Positions 35,389 through 46,120 of a stretch of 64,000 nucleotides of DNA are shown here, in pieces (position 1 is the first letter of the stretch; each line of letters opens with the position of its first letter). The translations under genes and the position numbers were made by a program. The stretch comes from Bubalus kerabau (Eukaryota; Chordata; Mammalia; Artiodactyla; Bovidae): NCBI RefSeq assembly GCF_029407905.1, contig NC_073627.1, positions 160,399,697 through 160,463,696 on the forward strand, in the 5' to 3' direction. The notes below the pieces were generated by a model, which ran no database searches, had not been told where the DNA came from, and worked only from the letters and a program-made list of their open reading frames with translations.

Positions 35389-35898
35389 CTAGGGTGGTCT
35401 AACTTTCCTTCCAAGGAGTAAGCGTCTTTTAATTTCATGGCTGCAGTCACCATCTGCGGTGGTTTTGGAGCCCCAAAAAATAAAGTCTGACACTGTTTCC
35501 CCATCTATTTCCCATGAAGTGATGGGACCGGATGCCATGATCTTCGTTTTCTGAATGTTTAGCTTCAAGCCAACTTTTTCACCCTCCACTTTCATTTTCA
35601 TCAAGAGTCTCCTTAGTTCCACTTCACTTTCTGCCATAAGGGTGGTGTCATCTGCATATCTGAGGTTATCGATATTTCTACCAGCAATCTTGATTCCAGC
35701 TTGTGCTTCTTCCAGTCCAGCGTTTCTCATGATGTACTCTGCATATAAGATAAATAAACAGGGTGACAATATACAGCCTTGACGTACTCCTTTTCCTATT
35801 TGGAACCAGTCTGTTGTTCCATGTCCAGTTCTAACTCTTGCTTCCTGACCTGCATATAGATTTCTCAAGAGGCAGATCAGGTGGTCTGATATTCCCAT
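35389..35898 (-). pseudogene. BovB RT palm/thumb fragment
   Basis: A 169-codon open piece: LLRNLYAGQEARVRTGHGTTDW, GKGVRQGCILSPCLF (motif B), AEYIMRNAGLEEAQAG, LRYADDTTLMAE (motif C intact), then KVGLKLNIQKTKIMASG. The frame fails after GRKV at the GGTGGTCTAAC site near 35395. Motif A (FIDYAKAFDCVEHNKL) is in a neighbouring frame at 35831-36088. Confidence 0.9.
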
Positions 35899-36123
35899 CT
35901 ATTTCAGAATTTTCCAGTTTATTGTGTTCCACACAGTCAAAGGCTTTGGCATAGTCAATAAAGCAGAAATAGATGTTTCTCTGGAACTCTCTTGCCTTTT
36001 CCATGATCCAGCGGATGTTTGCAATTTGATCTCTGGTTCCTCTGTCTTTTCTAACACCAGCTTGAGCATCTGGAAGTTCACGGTTCACATATTGCTAAAG
36101 CCTGGCTTGGAGAATTTTGAGCA

Positions 36124-36540
36124 TTACTTTACTAGCATGTGAGATGAGTGCAATTGTGCAGTTGATTGAGCATTCATTGGCATTGTCTTTTTTGGCATTG
36201 GAATGAAAACTGACTTTTTCCAGTCCTGTGGCCACTGCTGAGTTTTCCAAATTTGCTGGCATATTGAGTGCACCACTTTCACAGCATCATCTTTCAGAAT
36301 TTGAAATAGCTCAACTGGAATTCCATCACCTCCACTAGCTTTGTTCATAGTGCTGCTTTCTAAGGCCCACTTGACTTCACATTCCAGGATGTCTGGCTCT
36401 AGGTCAGTGATCACACCATCTTGATTATCTGGGTCATGAAGATCTTTTTCGTACAGTTCTTCTGTGTATTCTTGCCACCTCTTCTTAATATCTTCTGCTT
36501 CTGTTAGGTCCATACCATTTCTGTCCTTTATCGAGCCCAT
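36124..36540 (-). pseudogene. BovB RT N-terminal fragment
   Basis: A 138-codon open piece from MGSIKDRNGMDLTEAED through EEIKKRWQEY-like, YEKDLHDPDNQDGVITDLEPDI, KASGGDGIPVELFQILKDDAV to SVFIPMPKK. It is cut on its 5' side by the nested BovB, so its original continuation lies beyond 37563. Confidence 0.87.
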
Positions 36541-36561
36541 CTTTGCATGAAATGTTCCCTT

Positions 36562-37563
36562 CAGATCAGATCAGATCAGTCGCTCAGTCGTGTGCGACTC
36601 TTTGCGACCCCATGAATCACAGCACGCCAGGCCTCCCTGTCCATCACCAACTCCTGGAGTTCACTGAAACTCACTTCCATGGAGCCAGTGATGCCATCCA
36701 GCCATCTCATCCTCTGTCGTCCCCTTCTCCTCCTGCCCCCAATCCCTCCCAGCATCAGAGTCTTTTCCAGTGAGTCAACTCTTTGCATGAGGTGGCCAAA
36801 GTACTGGAGTTTCAGCTTTAGCATCATTCCTTCCAAAGAAATGCCAGGGCTGATCTCCTTCAGAATGGACTGGTTGGATCTCCTTGCAGCCCAAGGGACT
36901 CTCAAGAGTCTTCTCCAACACCACAGTTTGAAAGCATCAATTCTTCGATGCTCAGCCTTCTTCATAGTCCAACTCTCACATCCATACATGACCACAGGAA
37001 AAACGATAGCCTTGACTAGACAGACCTTTGTTTGCAAAGTAATGTCTCTACTTTTGAATATGCTATCTAGGGTAGTCATAACTTTCCTTCCAAGGAGTAA
37101 GTGACTTTTAATTTCATGGCTGCAGTCACCATCTGTAGTGATTTTGGAGCCCAGAAAAATAAAGTCTGACACTGTTTCCACTGTTTCCCCATCTATTTCC
37201 CATGAAGTGATGGGACCAGATGCCATGATCTTCGTTTTCTGAATGTTGAGCTTTAAGCCAACTTTTTCACTCTCCACTTTCATTTTCATCAAGAGGCTTT
37301 TGAGTTCCTCTCACTTTCTGCCATAAGGGTGGTGCCATCTGCATATCTGAAGTTATTGATATTTCTCCCAGCAATCTTGATTCCAGTTTGTGTTTCTTCC
37401 AGTCCAGAGTTTCTCATGATGTACTCTGCATATAAGTTAAATAAACAGGGTGACAATATATAGCCTTGGCATACTCCTTTTACTATTTGGAACCAGTCTG
37501 TTTTTCCATGTCCAGTTCTAACTGTTGCTTCCTGACCTGCATACAAATTTCTCAAGCGGCAGA
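36562..37563 (-). mobile_element. BovB nested in BovB, young-looking
   Basis: The 3' end starts with four GATCA-type units (CAGATCAGATCAGATCAGTC) in place of TTCAG units. It is 5'-truncated about 1 kb from the end, within the LLRNLYAGQE region. Both elements have the same orientation. At the edges only TT is shared (36560-36561 and 37564-37565), so there is no normal TSD. Its RT frame is nearly whole. Confidence 0.93.
36576..37555 (-). pseudogene. BovB RT C-terminal half, one frameshift, YADG
   Basis: The 238-codon frame 36576-37292 is open to the natural BovB C-terminus (GVAKSRTRLSD). Upstream, 37289-37555 carries LYAGQEATVRTGHG, CLFNLYAEYIM and RYADGTTLM. A single missing T near 37300 shifts the frame between them. 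The second catalytic Asp of YADD is Gly (GAC to GGC, near 37334), so even a corrected frame would be expected to lack polymerase activity. Confidence 0.9.
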
Positions 37564-38120
37564 TTGGTATCTCTAATTTTCTTGAAGAGATCTCTAATCT
37601 TTCCCATTCTGTTGTTTTCCTCTATTTCTTTGCATTGATCGCTGAAGAAGGCTTTCTTATCTCTCCTTACTATTCTTTGGAACTCTGCATTCAGATGCTT
37701 ATATCTTTCCTTTTCTCCTTTGCTTTTCACTACTCTTCTTTTCACAGCTATTTGTAAGGCCTCCTCAGACAGCCATTTTGCTTTTTTGCATTTCTTTTCC
37801 ATGGGGATGGTCTTGATCCCTGTCTCCTGTACAATGTCATGAACCTCCATCCATAGTTCATCAGGCACTCTATCTATCAGATCTAGTCCCTTAAATCTAT
37901 TTCTCACTTCCACTGTATAATCATAAGGGATTTGATTTAGATCATACCTGAATGGTCTAGTGGTTTTCCCCACTTTCTTCAATTTAAGTTTGAATTTGGC
38001 AATAAGGAGTTCATGATCTGAGCCACAGTCAGCTCCTGATCTTTTTTTTTGCTGACTGTATAGAGCTTCTCCATCTTTGGCTGCAAAGAATATAATTAAT
38101 CTGATTTTGGTGTTGACCAT
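37564..38120 (-). pseudogene. BovB endonuclease C-terminus and linker
   Basis: Open piece of the host BovB: NTKIRLIIFFAAKDGEALYS, CGSDHELLIAKF (Ser-Asp-His of the endonuclease site retained), KVGKTTRPFRYDLNQIPYDY, RRDKKAFFSDQCKEIEENN, MGKIRDLFKKIRDT. It then reads into the nested element, so the last 15 or so residues of the open frame are foreign. Confidence 0.88.
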
Positions 38121-38363
38121 CTGGTGATGTCCATGTATAGAGTCTTCTCTTGTGTTGTTGGACGAGGGTGTTTGTTAGCCTCAGAACTTCACAATTCAAA
38201 CTAACTCATCTAAATCAATAATATTGATACCATGTTGTCCCTAAGGCAACTATATGATATGTTGAATTTGCCATGGTTGATCATATGTTATATAAGAATA
38301 ATTAACAGATTCTGGTAAGTTATTTTCTTTAATTATTTGTATTCTTCTGTATGTGTCCGTTAC

Positions 38364-38631
38364 TGCTACTAAGTCACTTCAGTCGCGTCCGACTCTGTGC
38401 GACCCCAAGGACGGCAGCCCACAAGGCTCCACCGCCCCTGGGATTCTCCAGGCAAGAACACTGGAGTGGGTTGCCGTTTCCTTCTCCAATGTATGAAAGT
38501 GAAAAGTGAAAGTGAAGTTGCTCAGTGGTGTCCGACTCTTCGTGACCCCATGGACTGCAGCCTACCAGGCTCCTCCATCCATGGGATTTTCCAGGCAAGA
38601 GTACTGGAGTATGGTGCCATTGCTTTCTCCA
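38364..38631 (-). mobile_element. BovA2 SINE with 13-bp TSD
   Basis: Antisense dimer from GCTACTAAGTCACTTCAGTCG to TTGCTTTCTCCA. ATGTGTCCGTTAC (38351-38363) and ATGTGTCCCTTAC (38632-38644) flank it, 12 of 13 identical. Confidence 0.94.
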
Positions 38632-38926
38632 ATGTGTCCCTTACACTTGACCAAATGTTATCTTCAACTGACTCCCTCAAATGTCAACAATATTCATACT
38701 TATTCAAGTTTTTATGACAAGTAATAAAACTTGAGGAACATTGCTTACCAAATATTTTCCTTCCAAGGAAAGTCTGTCACTATTGTTTCTTCTTCATTTC
38801 TAATGTTTCTGTCAAGGTCCCACATGTAAAATCTAGTCTGGTTTTACACTAGTATTAATAATTTTATAAGTGATCAGTGCCAGCACTGCCTTTTGAAAAA
38901 AATAAACAGATATTTTAAAATATACT

Positions 38927-39143
38927 TTGTTGGTGGCTCAGCGGTAAGGAATCCACTTGCAGTGCAGGAGAGCGCCTTCACTCCTTTCCCTCTCTAGGTG
39001 GGGAAGATGCCTGGAGAAGAAAATGACAACCCACTCCAATATTCTTGCCTATATAATCCCAAGGGTGGAGGAGACTGGTGTGCTCCAGTCCATGGGGTCT
39101 CATGAGTCAGACACGATTTAGCAATTAAATCAGCACCACAACG
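38927..39143 (+). mobile_element. Bov-tA SINE
   Basis: Sense copy: TTGGTGGCTCAGCGGTAAGG head, decayed B box, GGAAGATGCCTGGAGAAGAA body, CATGAGTCAGACACGATTTAG end. More diverged than its neighbours. Confidence 0.88.
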
Positions 39144-39298
39144 TTGCAAGAGAACACTTATATCTATTTCCTTTTACTTCTTTGTGTCCTTCTCAATGTA
39201 CTTTTGTATCAATCATGTAATAAAATCATTATTTCTCACTCTTCCCCTTGTGTCTTTCCTTCTTTGTCTCTAACAAATGTAGATTACGACTGAACTGA

Positions 39299-39572
39299 GC
39301 GCTGCTGCTACTGCTGCTGCTAAGTTGCTTCAGTCGTGTCCAACTCTGTGCGACCCCATAGACGGCCTCCCACCATGCTCCCCCGTCCCTGGGATTCTCC
39401 AGGCAAGAACACAGGAGTGGGTTGCTGTTTCCTTCTCCAAGCATGAAAGTGAAATTGAAGTTGCTCAGTCGTGTCAGAATTAGGGACTCCATGGACTGCA
39501 ACCTACCAGGCTCCTCCATCCATGGGATTTTCCAGGCAAGAGTACTGGACTGGGGTGCCATTGCCTTCTCCA
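39299..39572 (-). mobile_element. BovA2 SINE with 11-bp TSD
   Basis: Antisense dimer with a (CAG)n tail in reverse. GACTGAACTGA is repeated at 39288-39298 and 39573-39583. The linker between monomers is shortened. Confidence 0.93.
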
Positions 39573-39606
39573 GACTGAACTGACACCAGTGCTTATTCTT
39601 ATGCCT

Positions 39607-40361
39607 CAGTTCAGTTCAGTAGCTCAGTCATGTCCAACTCTTTGCAACCCCATGAATCGCAGCATGCCAGGCCTCCCTGTCCATCACCAACTCCCAGAGT
39701 TCACTCAGACTCACGTCCATCGAGTCAGTGATGCCATCCAACCATCTCATCCTCTGTCATCCCCTTCTTCTGCCCCGAATCCCTCACAATATCAGAGACT
39801 TTTCCAATGAGTCAACTTTTCGCATGAGGTGGCCAAAGTACTGGAGTTTCAGCTCTAGCATCATTCCTTCCAAAGAAATCCCAGGGCTGATCTCCTTCAG
39901 AATGGACTGGTTGGATCTCCTTGCAGTCCAAGGGACTCTCAAGAGTCTTCTTCAACATCACAGTTCAAAAGCATCACTTCTTCGGCACTCAGCTTTCTTC
40001 ACAGTCCAACTCTCACATCCATACATGACCACTGGAAAAACCACAGCCTCGACTAGATGGACCTTTGTTGGCAAAGAAATGTCTCTGCTTTTCAATATGC
40101 TATCTAGGTTGGTCATAACTTCCTTGCAAGGAGTAAGCATCTTTTAATTTCATGGCTGCATTCACCATCTGCAGTGATTTTGGAGCCCAAAAAAATAAAG
40201 TCTGACACTGTTTCCACTCTTTCCCCATCTATTTCCCATGAAGTGATGGGACCAGATGCCATGATATTCGTTTTCTGAATGTTGAGTTTTAAGCCAGCTT
40301 TTTCACTCTCCTCTTTTACCTTCATCAAGAGGCTTTTTAGTTCCTCTTCACTTTCTGCCAC
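39607..40361 (-). mobile_element. BovB 3' end, antisense
   Basis: A 755-bp 5'-truncated copy ending just before the YADD region (CTTTCTGCCA at 40360). Flanks TTCTTATGCCT (39596-39606) and TTCTTATCCTT (40362-40372) may be a TSD, 9 of 11 identical. RT C-terminus is present in pieces, for example SEEELKSLLMKVKEESEKAG (40113-40361). Confidence 0.94.
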
Positions 40362-40634
40362 TTCTTATCCTTAAGGAGTCTCATTATCATGATCACAGTA
40401 GTCGAGATATATTTTTAAGTTATCAACATTAATTTAAACAAGCAATTGAAGATGTAGTTCTCTGAACTAGAAAACATTTATTTCATTTAATCAAAATCTT
40501 CAAAATCCTCTAAGGCATACAAATGAAAATGTGATATATCTTCCCTGATTCTCAGAAATTTAAGGTAAAATCTTGGCAATTGTTTAGTAACTTTAATGAA
40601 GATTAAGGTATTAAGGAAAAGTATCACATGCAAT
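40362..40634. other. Unique AT-rich sequence
   Basis: Nothing is recognised here. Confidence 0.5.
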
Positions 40635-40654
40635 GGGCTTCCCAGGTGGCTCAG

Positions 40655-41283
40655 TTCAGTTCAGTCGCTCAGTCATGTCTGACTCTTTGCAACCCCATGA
40701 TCTACAACAGGCCAGGCCTCCCTGTTCATCACTAACTCCCAGAGTTTACCCAAACTCAAGTCCATTGAGTTGATGATGCCATCCAACCATCTCATCCTCT
40801 GCTGTCCCTTTCTCCTCCTGCCTTCAATCGTTCCCAACATCAGGATCTTTTCAAATGAGTCAGCTCTTCGCATCAGGTGGCCAAAATATTGGAGTTTCAG
40901 CTTCAATATAAGTCATGCCAATGAACACCCAGGACTGGTCCTTTAGGATGGACTGGTTGGATCTCCTTGCAGTCCAAGGGACTCTCAAGAGTCTTCTCCA
41001 ACACCACAGTTCAAAAGCATCAGTTCTTCAGCACTCAGCTTTCTTTATAGTCCAACTCTCACATCCATACATGACTACTGGAAAAACCATAGCCTTGACT
41101 AGATGGATCTTTGTTGGCAAAGTAATGTCTCTGATCTTTAATATGCTATCTAGATTGGTCATAACTTTCCTTCCAAGGAGTAAGCATCTTTTAATTTCAT
41201 GGCTGAAATCACCATCTGCAATGATTTTGGAGCTCAGAAAAATAAAGTCAGTCACTGTTTCCACTGTTTCCCCATCTATTTGG
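40655..41283 (-). mobile_element. BovB 3' end inside Bov-tA, 13-bp TSD
   Basis: A 629-bp 5'-truncated antisense BovB, from TTCAGTTCAGTCGCTCAGTC to TTCCCCATCTATTTGG. The SINE words CCAGGTGGCTCAG are duplicated perfectly at 40642-40654 and 41284-41296. Confidence 0.95.
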
Positions 41284-41430
41284 CCAGGTGGCTCAGTAAG
41301 TAAAAAATTGGCCTGCACGCAGGAGACACAGTAGACATGGGTTAGATCCCTCGATAGGGAAGATGCCCTGAAGGAGGACATGGCAATCCACACTAGAATT
41401 CTTCCATGGAGAATCCCATAGACAGAGGAG

Positions 41431-41432
<2 letters not shown>

Positions 41433-41466
<34 letters not shown>
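41433..41466. repeat. (GT)17 microsatellite in a SINE
   Basis: Uninterrupted GT dinucleotides, followed by GGTGGGGTGGGGGTGGGG. Likely length-variable. Confidence 0.95.
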
Positions 41467-41467
<1 letters not shown>

Positions 41468-41659
41468 TGGGGTGGGGGTGGGGTTACAGCCCATAGGGTC
41501 ACAAAGAGTTGGACACAACTGAAGAGACTGAGCATGCATGCACATCACATAAAATTAATTTATGCCTTTGAATATGAAACATGTCTCTTTCAAGCAGTAT
41601 GTTAAAAAATGTGTTCTGCCAATCTCTGCATTTTAATTGAAAAGTTAAATTACTTATAT

Positions 41660-43090
41660 TTTTTGTTATTTCTGATTAGGGAAGATTTAGATCTGCCATT
41701 TTACCTTATTTTTCTATATATCTTAATGTCTGCTTTCCTCATTTCCTCTGCTGCTGCCTCATTTTGTGATAGATTTTAATTTACTATTTTATCATTCTTA
41801 CTATTTATTTTATATATATCTTTGAGAAATTTTTCTTAGTGATTCCTCTAGGGAATACAGTTACCATCTTACTTTATAATAATCTAGTTAAAAATAACAC
41901 TACACTATTTTCATTAACATATAAATTATTTCCCATACAACTCCATGTCCCACCTTCTTTTATACTGTTGTGATCAGAAATTACATATTTATACATTTTG
42001 TGTTCATAAACATAGATTTGTGTTTATTACCTTATGTTGTCTTTTAAATCAGATATTAAAATTTACATACAAAAGTGAATTATACCATCTTTTGTATTTA
42101 CCTGGTACCTTTTTTACCTTTCCTGGTTGTCTTTATTTATTAATGTAGATTCAAGATACCATCACTGTATGTTTATTTCATTCTGAAGGATTCCTTTTGT
42201 TATTTTCTGTAGGGTAGTTAAGATAGTAGTGTACTGTCTTAGTCTGGGTTTATTTATAAATGTCTTGATATCTCCTTTATTTTTGAAGGAAAGTTCTGAC
42301 AGATACAGAATCCGTGGTTGACAGTTTCCTTTCAACACTCTGTGGCATCCCACTGCCTTCTGGCCTTTAGTTGATCAGAGTTCCCTGATGATTAGTCAGC
42401 TTTAACGTCACTGAAGATCATTTGTATATCTGAAATGAAGAGACATTTCTCTCTCTACTTTCAAGATTCTCTCTCTGTAATTTTTGACTATTTGATTTTG
42501 ATGTATCTCAGAGTGGATCTCTTTGGGCTTATCTTAGTTGAGCTTCTGGATGTATAGATGACTGTATCTTCTTCAAATCTGTAAAGTTTTCATATATTAT
42601 TTTTTCAAATTTTTTTCTTTCTTGTCTCCTCTCCTTGATGACTCATTTTATGCATATGTTGTATATTTAACAGCATCCCACAGATCTTTGAGGCTCTGTT
42701 TTTCTTTCAGTCTTCTCCTTAAATTGTATAATCACAACTGACCAATTTTCAAGTTCACTGATCCTTTTCTTCCACCATTTCAAATCAGTTTCTCTGCTCC
42801 TCTAGCTAATATTTCATTTTAGTTGTTACATGTTTCAGCTCCAGCATTTCTATCTTTATAATTCCTATTTTTTTTTTCCATTGGTATCTTCTGTTTCATA
42901 AGAAATCACTGCTAAAGTTTCTTACTTATTTGAACACATATATAGACACATATATATACTAATTTTAAAATTTTGTTTAATAAGTTCAATATCTGGTTTT
43001 CCAAAATCAGTTTTTATTGATTTCCTAATTTTTCCATGTACTTAGTCCATACTGTGATGTTTATTTTAATGTCTTATACATTTTCAGGGG
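41660..43090 (-). mobile_element. Old L1 5' region, antisense
   Basis: T-rich plus-strand DNA with words seen in reverse old L1 5' regions: TTGTCTTTTAAATCAGATATT, CATTCTGAAGGATTCCTTTTG, CATCCCACTGCCTTCTGGCC, AGATCTTTGAGGCTCTGTTTTTC and TTCTTCCACCATTTCAAATCAG. No frame survives; subfamily not determined. Confidence 0.6.
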
Positions 43091-43194
43091 AACAAAAATA
43101 AAGTAGCATTGGATTACAAAATAAATATATATTAATACATATGAGTATGTACTGACAATATATATTTCTAAATCCCTTTATCAAAAAAGAAAAA

Positions 43195-43370
43195 AAGATT
43201 TCATAATAACCTAACTTTTAGTCTTAGAAATTAGAAAACAAATAGCAAATAGAACCCAAAATAGACAGAAGAAAGGAAATTATTTATCTTAGAGGTAAAA
43301 CAAATGAAAAAGAATATAAACAAACAATAGAGAAAAACCGACAAAACCAAAGTTGAAATTATAGATTAAT
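43195..43370 (+). mobile_element. L1 ORF2 fragment
   Basis: AACCCAAAATAGACAGAAGAAAGGAAATTAT and AACAATAGAGAAAAACCGACAAAACC follow the L1 ORF2 text after the endonuclease. An isolated sense fragment. Confidence 0.65.
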
Positions 43371-43427
43371 TTTATAGGACTTGATATCTTTTTTATCATC
43401 TGCAATCCATGAAACCATTATATATGT

Positions 43428-43447
43428 GTGCGTGTATATACACGCAC
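43428..43447. repeat. Perfect 20-bp palindrome
   Basis: GTGCGTGTATATACACGCAC reads the same on both strands. It lies between two L1 fragments of opposite orientation. Confidence 0.95.
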
Positions 43448-43650
43448 TCTAATTTTCAGCATCTTAAATTTTACATATTTTGCTTGATTTATATCCAGGT
43501 ACTTTATGTCTTTTAAGACTAAATAGTGTTTACTTTTTTCAATTTCCATTTTTTATTACTAATATAAAATTATTTTATATATTAATCCTGTATCCTACTA
43601 ACTTGATAAACTAATCTATTTGTTCTTGTAGTTCAATTATGTATTTTTGT
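43445..43650 (-). mobile_element. L1 ORF2 fragment, antisense
   Basis: AATTTTCAGCATCTTAAATTTTACATATTTTGC followed by TATATTAATCCTGTATCCTACTAACTTG is the reverse of an L1 ORF2 RT segment. Confidence 0.72.
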
Positions 43651-43707
43651 TTTGTTTTCTCTGTATAAAACACTGTCATTATGTAAAGAGATGCTTTCAT
43701 TATTTGA

Positions 43708-43817
43708 CCCTGTCTTGTCTGACCCTTAGTGACCCCATGGACTGCAGGCCACCAGGCTCCTCCATCCATGGGATTTTCCAGGCAAGAGTGCTGGAGTGGG
43801 GTGCCATTGCCTTCTCC
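43708..43817 (-). mobile_element. Bov-tA monomer fragment
   Basis: TGACCCTTAGTGACCCCATGG through CCAGGCAAGAGTGCTGGAGT to TGCCTTCTCC. Half of a BovA unit, antisense. Confidence 0.9.
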
Positions 43818-45406
43818 GTGTTATTATGATGGGAATAATGAACTTTTCAGCATTCTGAACCTTAGGTGGCAAAGGAATCCTTATTTTATTTTCTGAGTTT
43901 TTAAATATAATCTTTACTTTTTAAATCTTATTAGAATGTAATAGAAGGCTAAGACTATTTATCTTACTATATCCATTAGGTTTCAAAATGAAAATCAAAA
44001 CGGACCATTGCAGGAATTTCATGTACTATTTTGTGCCCCACTTCAAAAAGTATTAATGGTAGATTTTTCATACCTTTGAATTTCCCTTCTCCAAGAAGAC
44101 CTTCCTTCAAGATACACAGAAATGTAGTTACTGAAAAGAATCAAAACCTCTCTTGAACAGCATATTAATAACATGTGTATTTCTAGAGACAGGAGATTTG
44201 AAGATAGCTGTAATCTCTGCTGACAGCAAATAAGTAGGGCCTTACCAATAAAGCCGTGACCTTGAACAGGAAAATACAGATCCAAACAAAGGAAATCTCA
44301 GTGCCTCGGTTGTAAGAAGATAATAAATTAAAACAACCTATGTGTGCTCTAAGAAGTTGAATCTAAGTGATGGGGAAATAGAATTATACATTCCCTTTCT
44401 TAATTCTGTACCCTTAGCTGGCAAATATGGATGCAACTTTGCTTTCTTTAACTAGTAAAATGTGCAATCTTCTGACATTAACAATGTCTCTTCTACAGGG
44501 CATGGGAATATGCAAAGGAAAGAGTGTGTGTGTGTATGTGTGTGTGTGAATGCTGGGAAACCTGATTGATAAGAAAAGACAATGCAAGAACAGGGTCAGT
44601 TATGAGGACAGGCAACCTGTATAGTCACTCAGGGCCTTATGATTAGTTTAATGCTCTTCTCTCACTTTCTGAAATCCTTATTAATTTTTAAATAAAAGAA
44701 CTTTGTATTTTCATTTTACATGGGGCCCCACAAATTATCTACTGAGTCTTGTGCAGAGCATCTGAAGAGATAATATCAGTTTATAACTTTGAATACTAAA
44801 TCAATTTATTTTGCTTTCATCAACCCGAGGACTTGATAAAAAGTTCTGAGCAGTGTCTGGTGATTTTCCATACAATGGAAGAAAGAGAGAATATACTGAG
44901 GAGGAATAGGGAATTGCTATATAGTTATAGATAGTTTTGTTTGTTTGTTTGTTTGTTTTTCACACCGAGTTCCAGATACAATTTTGCAGGCAACTAGACT
45001 TACCTATATTCAACATTAGGGACCTCCTTCTCCTTTGTCTTTCTACTTCTGCCATTATTTCATGCAATAAATATTTGCACTGGTCATTCCTGAAAGTAGA
45101 TATTTTTCTGGTCTATACACCTATGTATTTTTTCACTAAATACCAACCGGATCAAATGGCCTAATGTAGACAATGCCAGCTGTTTATCAAGTTATTACCA
45201 TTTGACTTTTTACTCTGTTAACAAGCTATTTTCCTCAGGATCACAATTTAAGAAATATCCTACAGTCACTCTCTAGACATGTGGCGTTCAATATGTCACT
45301 TTCATGTTCTCAGCACTTTAATCTTCTGAGGCCTAATACTTCAAAGCAAATGAGAGGTTAAAATGAGCTTCCCAAAATGTCTTTAACAACTCTAAGTGTA
45401 TTCATG
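43818..45406. other. Unique sequence with two simple repeats
   Basis: No gene is recognised. (TG)n lies at about 44523-44548 and (TTTG)n at 44936-44959. The short frames at 44043-44285 and 44937-45164 show no motif. Confidence 0.5.
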
Positions 45407-45503
45407 GGTGTTAAGTCACTTCAGTAGTATCTGGCTCTTTGAGATCCATAGGACTACAGCCCACTAGGTTCCTCTATCCAAGGAATCCTCCAGGCAAGGA
45501 GAT
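45407..45503 (-). mobile_element. Bov-tA fragment
   Basis: TTAAGTCACTTCAGTAGTATCTG through CCACTAGGTTCCTCTATCC to CCTCCAGGCAAGGAG. Diverged antisense partial copy. Confidence 0.8.
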
Positions 45504-45805
45504 TACAACAGCTGTGAAGTTTTTATAAAACATGTAACTCTGTTACATGTAACTAGCATTGTATGTCAAAGTGAGTCAAATTAAGGCTACTGAGAAGGAT
45601 TGGGGAGGGAGCAATTCTTACATTATGGTGTGACTGGAGAAGTAGCACAGGTGTTAAGCTGACTGTGATTTAAATCCTTTCCTATCAAACTGCCACAGGG
45701 TACCTCGATTTCTTGCCTGTAAAATGGAGGAAAATCCATAAATGAAACATCTCTATGAAAAATGTTAATTCTATTATATTTAATAGGTTGCCTAAAGATT
45801 TTATG

Positions 45806-45926
45806 GCAACCCACTCCAGTATTCTTGCCTGGAGAATCCCATGGATGGAGGAGCCTGGTGGGCTATAGTCCACGGGGTTGCAAAGAGTCAGACACAACTG
45901 AGCAACTTCACTTTCACTTCACTTTC
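45806..45926 (+). mobile_element. Bov-tA half unit with 12-bp TSD
   Basis: GCAACCCACTCCAGTATTCTTGCC to TCACTTCACTTTC. AAAGATTTTATG is repeated at 45794-45805 and 45927-45938, so this half unit was inserted as such and is not a decay product. Confidence 0.93.
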
Positions 45927-45958
45927 AAAGATTTTATGTCTTTGCAGAGCCATCATCC

Positions 45959-46120
45959 GGGCTTCCCAGGTGACTCTGCCTGCAATGCAGGAGACCTGGG
46001 TTCGATCCCTGGGTCAGAAAGATCCCCTGGAGAAGGTAATGGCAACCCACTGCAATAGTCTTGCCTTGAGAATTCCATGGACAAGGAGCATGCAGGCTAC
46101 AGTCCATGGGTCCAAAGAGT

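Larger units (their letters stand above)
34882..38176 (-). mobile_element. BovB LINE, antisense, with a nested BovB and TSD
   Basis: The 3' end is at 34882 (TTCAGTTCAGTTCAGTCGCT). It runs through RT and linker to 36560, is interrupted by a second BovB to about 37563, then resumes exactly where it left off (TTGGTATCTCTAATTTTCTT) and ends in the endonuclease at 38176. AGCCTCAG flanks the whole unit at 34874-34881 and 38177-38184. Without the insert it is about 2.3 kb. Closer to consensus than most copies here. Confidence 0.95.
40635..41540 (+). mobile_element. Bov-tA SINE split by BovB, with (GT)n
   Basis: The head GGGCTTCCCAGGTGGCTCAG (40635-40654) is interrupted by BovB and resumes at CCAGGTGGCTCAGTAAGTAA (41284). 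It continues through CATGGCAATCCACACTAG and AGTTGGACACAACTGAAG to GCATGCATGCAC. A (GT)17 tract replaces part of the body (41433-41466), followed by a G-rich interruption. ATCACAT occurs at both outer edges and may be its own TSD. Confidence 0.9.

Noticed and set aside
36576..37292. 238-codon BovB frame as an active gene
   Set aside because: It lacks the N-terminal RT and endonuclease, is frameshifted upstream and carries YADG. It is a truncated retrotransposon.
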